The translations under genes and the position numbers were made by a program. Below are positions 61,937 to 64,000 of a stretch of 64,000 nucleotides of DNA, one piece after another. Numbering within the stretch: the stretch's first letter is position 1; every line of letters starts with the position of its first letter. Below the pieces are notes generated by a model. The model did no database searches. It worked only from the letters and a program-made list of their open reading frames with translations, and had not been told where the DNA came from. Source of the stretch: DATFFO01 sp963744905 (GTDB taxonomy: Bacteria; Actinomycetota; Acidimicrobiia; Spongiisociales; ZC4RG35); the NCBI GenBank assembly GCA_963744905.1, contig CAVUUV010000005.1:434001-498000 (forward strand). Direction: 5' to 3'.

Positions 61937-64000
61937 GGAACTTGCCGGTGTAGGACTCGGGCACCTCGGCCACCTGTTCGGGGGTGCCCTGGGCCACGAT
62001 CCGACCGCCCCCATTCCCACCCTCAGGACCAAGGTCGATGATGTGGTCGGCCGACTTGACCACGTCCAGGTTGTGTTCGATCACAGCCACCGTGTTGCCG
62101 GCGTCGACCAGTCGCTGGAGCACGTGGAGCAGGCGGCGGATGTCCTCGAAATGCAGGCCGGTGGTGGGTTCATCGAGGATATAGAAAGTGGTGCCGGTGG
62201 AGCGACGGCCCAACTCTGAAGCGAGCTTGATCCGCTGAGCCTCGCCCCCCGACAGGGTGGTAGCGGGCTGGCCCAGCCGGACGTAGGTGAGGCCCACGTC
62301 GTGCAGTGTCTGGAGGATGCGCACGATCTTGGGCTGGTTCTCGAAGAAGGTGAGGGCCTCGTCCACCGACATGTCGAGCACGTCGGAGATGGTCAGGCCC
62401 CGCCAGGTGATCTCCAGGGTCTCTCGGTTGTAGCGCTTCCCCCCGCACACCTCGCACGGTACGTACACGTCGGGCAGGAAGTGCATCTCGATCTTGATGG
62501 TCCCGTCCCCGGAACAGGCCTCGCACCGACCTCCCTTGACGTTGAAGGAGAACCTTCCCGGCTTGTAGCCGCGGGCCCGGGCTTCGGGGGTGGCGGCGAA
62601 AAGGGCCCGGATGTGGTCGAACACCTTGGTGTAGGTGGCCGGGTTGGAGCGGGGCGTGCGACCGATGGGGGACTGGTCGATGTCGATCACCTTGTCGATC
62701 TCTTCCACACCTTCGATCTTTCGGTGTCGCCCGGGGACCGTGCGAGCCCGGTTCACCTTGGCGGCCAGGCCTTTCCACAGGATCTCCTCCACCAGGGTGG
62801 ATTTTCCGGATCCCGACACCCCGGTTACGCAGGTGAAGGTTCCGAGCGGGAACGCCACATCGATCTCGTCTAGATTGTGCTCGCTGGCCTTGCGGACCGT
62901 TATCGACGTGCCGTGGCCACGGCGTCGCTGTTCGGGCAGGGGGATGGTGCGCCGACCGGCCAGATAGTCGCCGGTGATCGACTCGGCCACGGCCGATATC
63001 TCGTCGACGGTTCCGGTGGCCACGATCTCACCGCCGTGCTCGCCCGCCCCCGGGCCGATGTCGACGATGTGATCCGCGACCCGGATGGTGTCCTCGTCGT
63101 GTTCCACCACTATCAGGGTGTTTCCCAGGTCCCGCAGACGGATCAGCGTTTCGATCAGACGCTCATTGTCGCGTTGGTGGAGCCCGATCGACGGCTCGTC
63201 GAGGATATAGAGAACGCCCACCAAGCCTGATCCGATCTGGGTGGCGAGTCGAATCCGTTGGGCCTCTCCCCCGGCCAGGGTGGCAGCCGACCGGGACAGG
63301 GTGAGGTAATCCAGACCCACATCGAGCAGGAAGCGGAGCCGAGCCCGCACCTCCTTGAGGACCCGTTCGGCGATCGCAGAGTCCCGCTCCGACAGCGCCA
63401 GGGTTTCGAAGAAGGCATACGACTCGCCCAGGGGCAGATCGGCGACCTCATGGATGGGTCGCCCGGCCACCGTCACCGCCCGGGCCACCTCGTTGAGCCG
63501 GGCCCCGCCGCAATCGTCGCAGGGCACCTCGGCCATGTACTCCTGGTAGTACTCGCGGGCCCATCGGACTCGGCTCCCTCGTGGCGACGGGTCAGGAAGG
63601 GGATGGCGCCCTCATAGGTGGTGTCCCAGCGCCGCCGACGCCCGAACCGATTGGAGTAGGAGACCGTGATCTTCTCCTCCCCGGTTCCATGCAGGATCTT
63701 GTCTCTGATGGCCTGGGGCAGGTCCTTCCAGGGAGTGTCCAGGTCGAACCCCAGATGATCCGCCACCGCCCGCAGCAGCCTGTGGTAGTAGCGCATCCGG
63801 TTGGAGGCCCACATCGGGATGGCGCCCTCGGAGAGAGCCAGGTCCTCGTCGGGCACGACCAGCGAAGGGTCGACCTGGAAGCGGGTGCCGATGCCCGAAC
63901 AGGTCGGGACAGGCCCCGTAGGGGCTGTTGAAGGAGAAGTTGCGGGGCTGCAGCTCCTCGAACGAGAAGTCACCCTGCGGGCAGGCGAGATGCTGGGAGA
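61917..64000 (-). CDS. uvrA: Excinuclease ABC subunit A, C-terminal two-thirds, two frame breaks, runs off the window
   Basis: The damage-recognition ATPase of nucleotide-excision repair. The C-terminal ABC domain has GVSGSGKSTLVEEIL and SGGEAQRIKLASELG, and a zinc motif CEACSGDGTIKIEMHFLP, then CEVCGGKRY. The first break, about 63560, lacks one base (ESD then WAREYYQEYMAE); a second near 63905 has one extra base (GACP then TCSGIGTR). The N-terminus is beyond 64000. It is separated from uvrC by a 9.5-kb island. Confidence 0.93.

Overview
The window is high-GC DNA from an actinobacterium. The evidence is a complete Pup-proteasome locus (arc, dop, pup, prcB, prcA, pafA, pafB, pafC), an acidic DUF4193 protein, a TlyA-type methyltransferase, a polyprenol-phosphate mannosyltransferase, and many tightly coupled genes with ATGA or GTGA overlaps. 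The gene set would fit an Acidimicrobiia-like lineage, but that assignment is inference. Most of the window is housekeeping DNA on the minus strand.

Layout. 0-5.3 kb: end of an HD-type protein gene, a DksA-like zinc finger, a GNAT acetyltransferase, ald, a Nudix hydrolase, pyrG and dapB. 5.4-6.0 kb: a small membrane protein and two copies of a 60-bp palindromic repeat. 6.0-8.4 kb: acyl-CoA ligase and enoyl-CoA hydratase. 8.5-17.0 kb: recN, nadK, tlyA, a 48-aa ORF, a HAD phosphatase, an M20 peptidase, a Nudix hydrolase, a GNAT acetyltransferase, a mannosyltransferase, DUF4193 and a lipid kinase. 17-29.5 kb: an SKI2-type helicase, tatC, tatA/B, a zinc-ribbon protein, and the pafC-to-arc proteasome locus. 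29.6-34.2 kb: a ferredoxin, trmI with a coupled 33-aa membrane miniprotein, and several small membrane proteins.

34.3-43.3 kb is accessory. It holds a frameshifted cupin gene, an Fe-S/NrfD fusion with a molybdopterin oxidoreductase and a TorD-like chaperone gene (all with frame breaks), a single-chain AbiEi-AbiEii toxin-antitoxin fusion, a MazF/RHH pair, and tRNA-Leu(GAG).

43.3-52.4 kb returns to core genes: secG, gpmA, a spermidine-synthase-like membrane protein, tpiA, pgk, yvcK, rapZ and uvrC. whiA and gap, often found beside yvcK and pgk in actinobacteria, are not in this window. 52.6-61.9 kb lies between uvrC and uvrA. It is a surface-glycan island with a GT87 enzyme, an HTTM-like protein, methyltransferases, a UXS-like sugar dehydratase, a GT2-methyltransferase fusion and three related membrane proteins. 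It also carries gene remnants and a 409-bp tandem duplication. uvrA runs off the right edge.

The least explained signals are: a nested dyad of four TTCTTTGGAC motifs between pafA and pafB; the one-polypeptide AbiE system with a probably leaderless promoter; the duplicated TorD module; the 409-bp duplication at a divergent gene boundary; a 17-bp perfect palindrome between uvrC and rapZ; and two tiny ORFs coupled to RNA methyltransferase genes. Frame breaks are absent from the first 34 kb but frequent afterwards, including in uvrA and uvrC, so some may be sequence errors rather than true decay.
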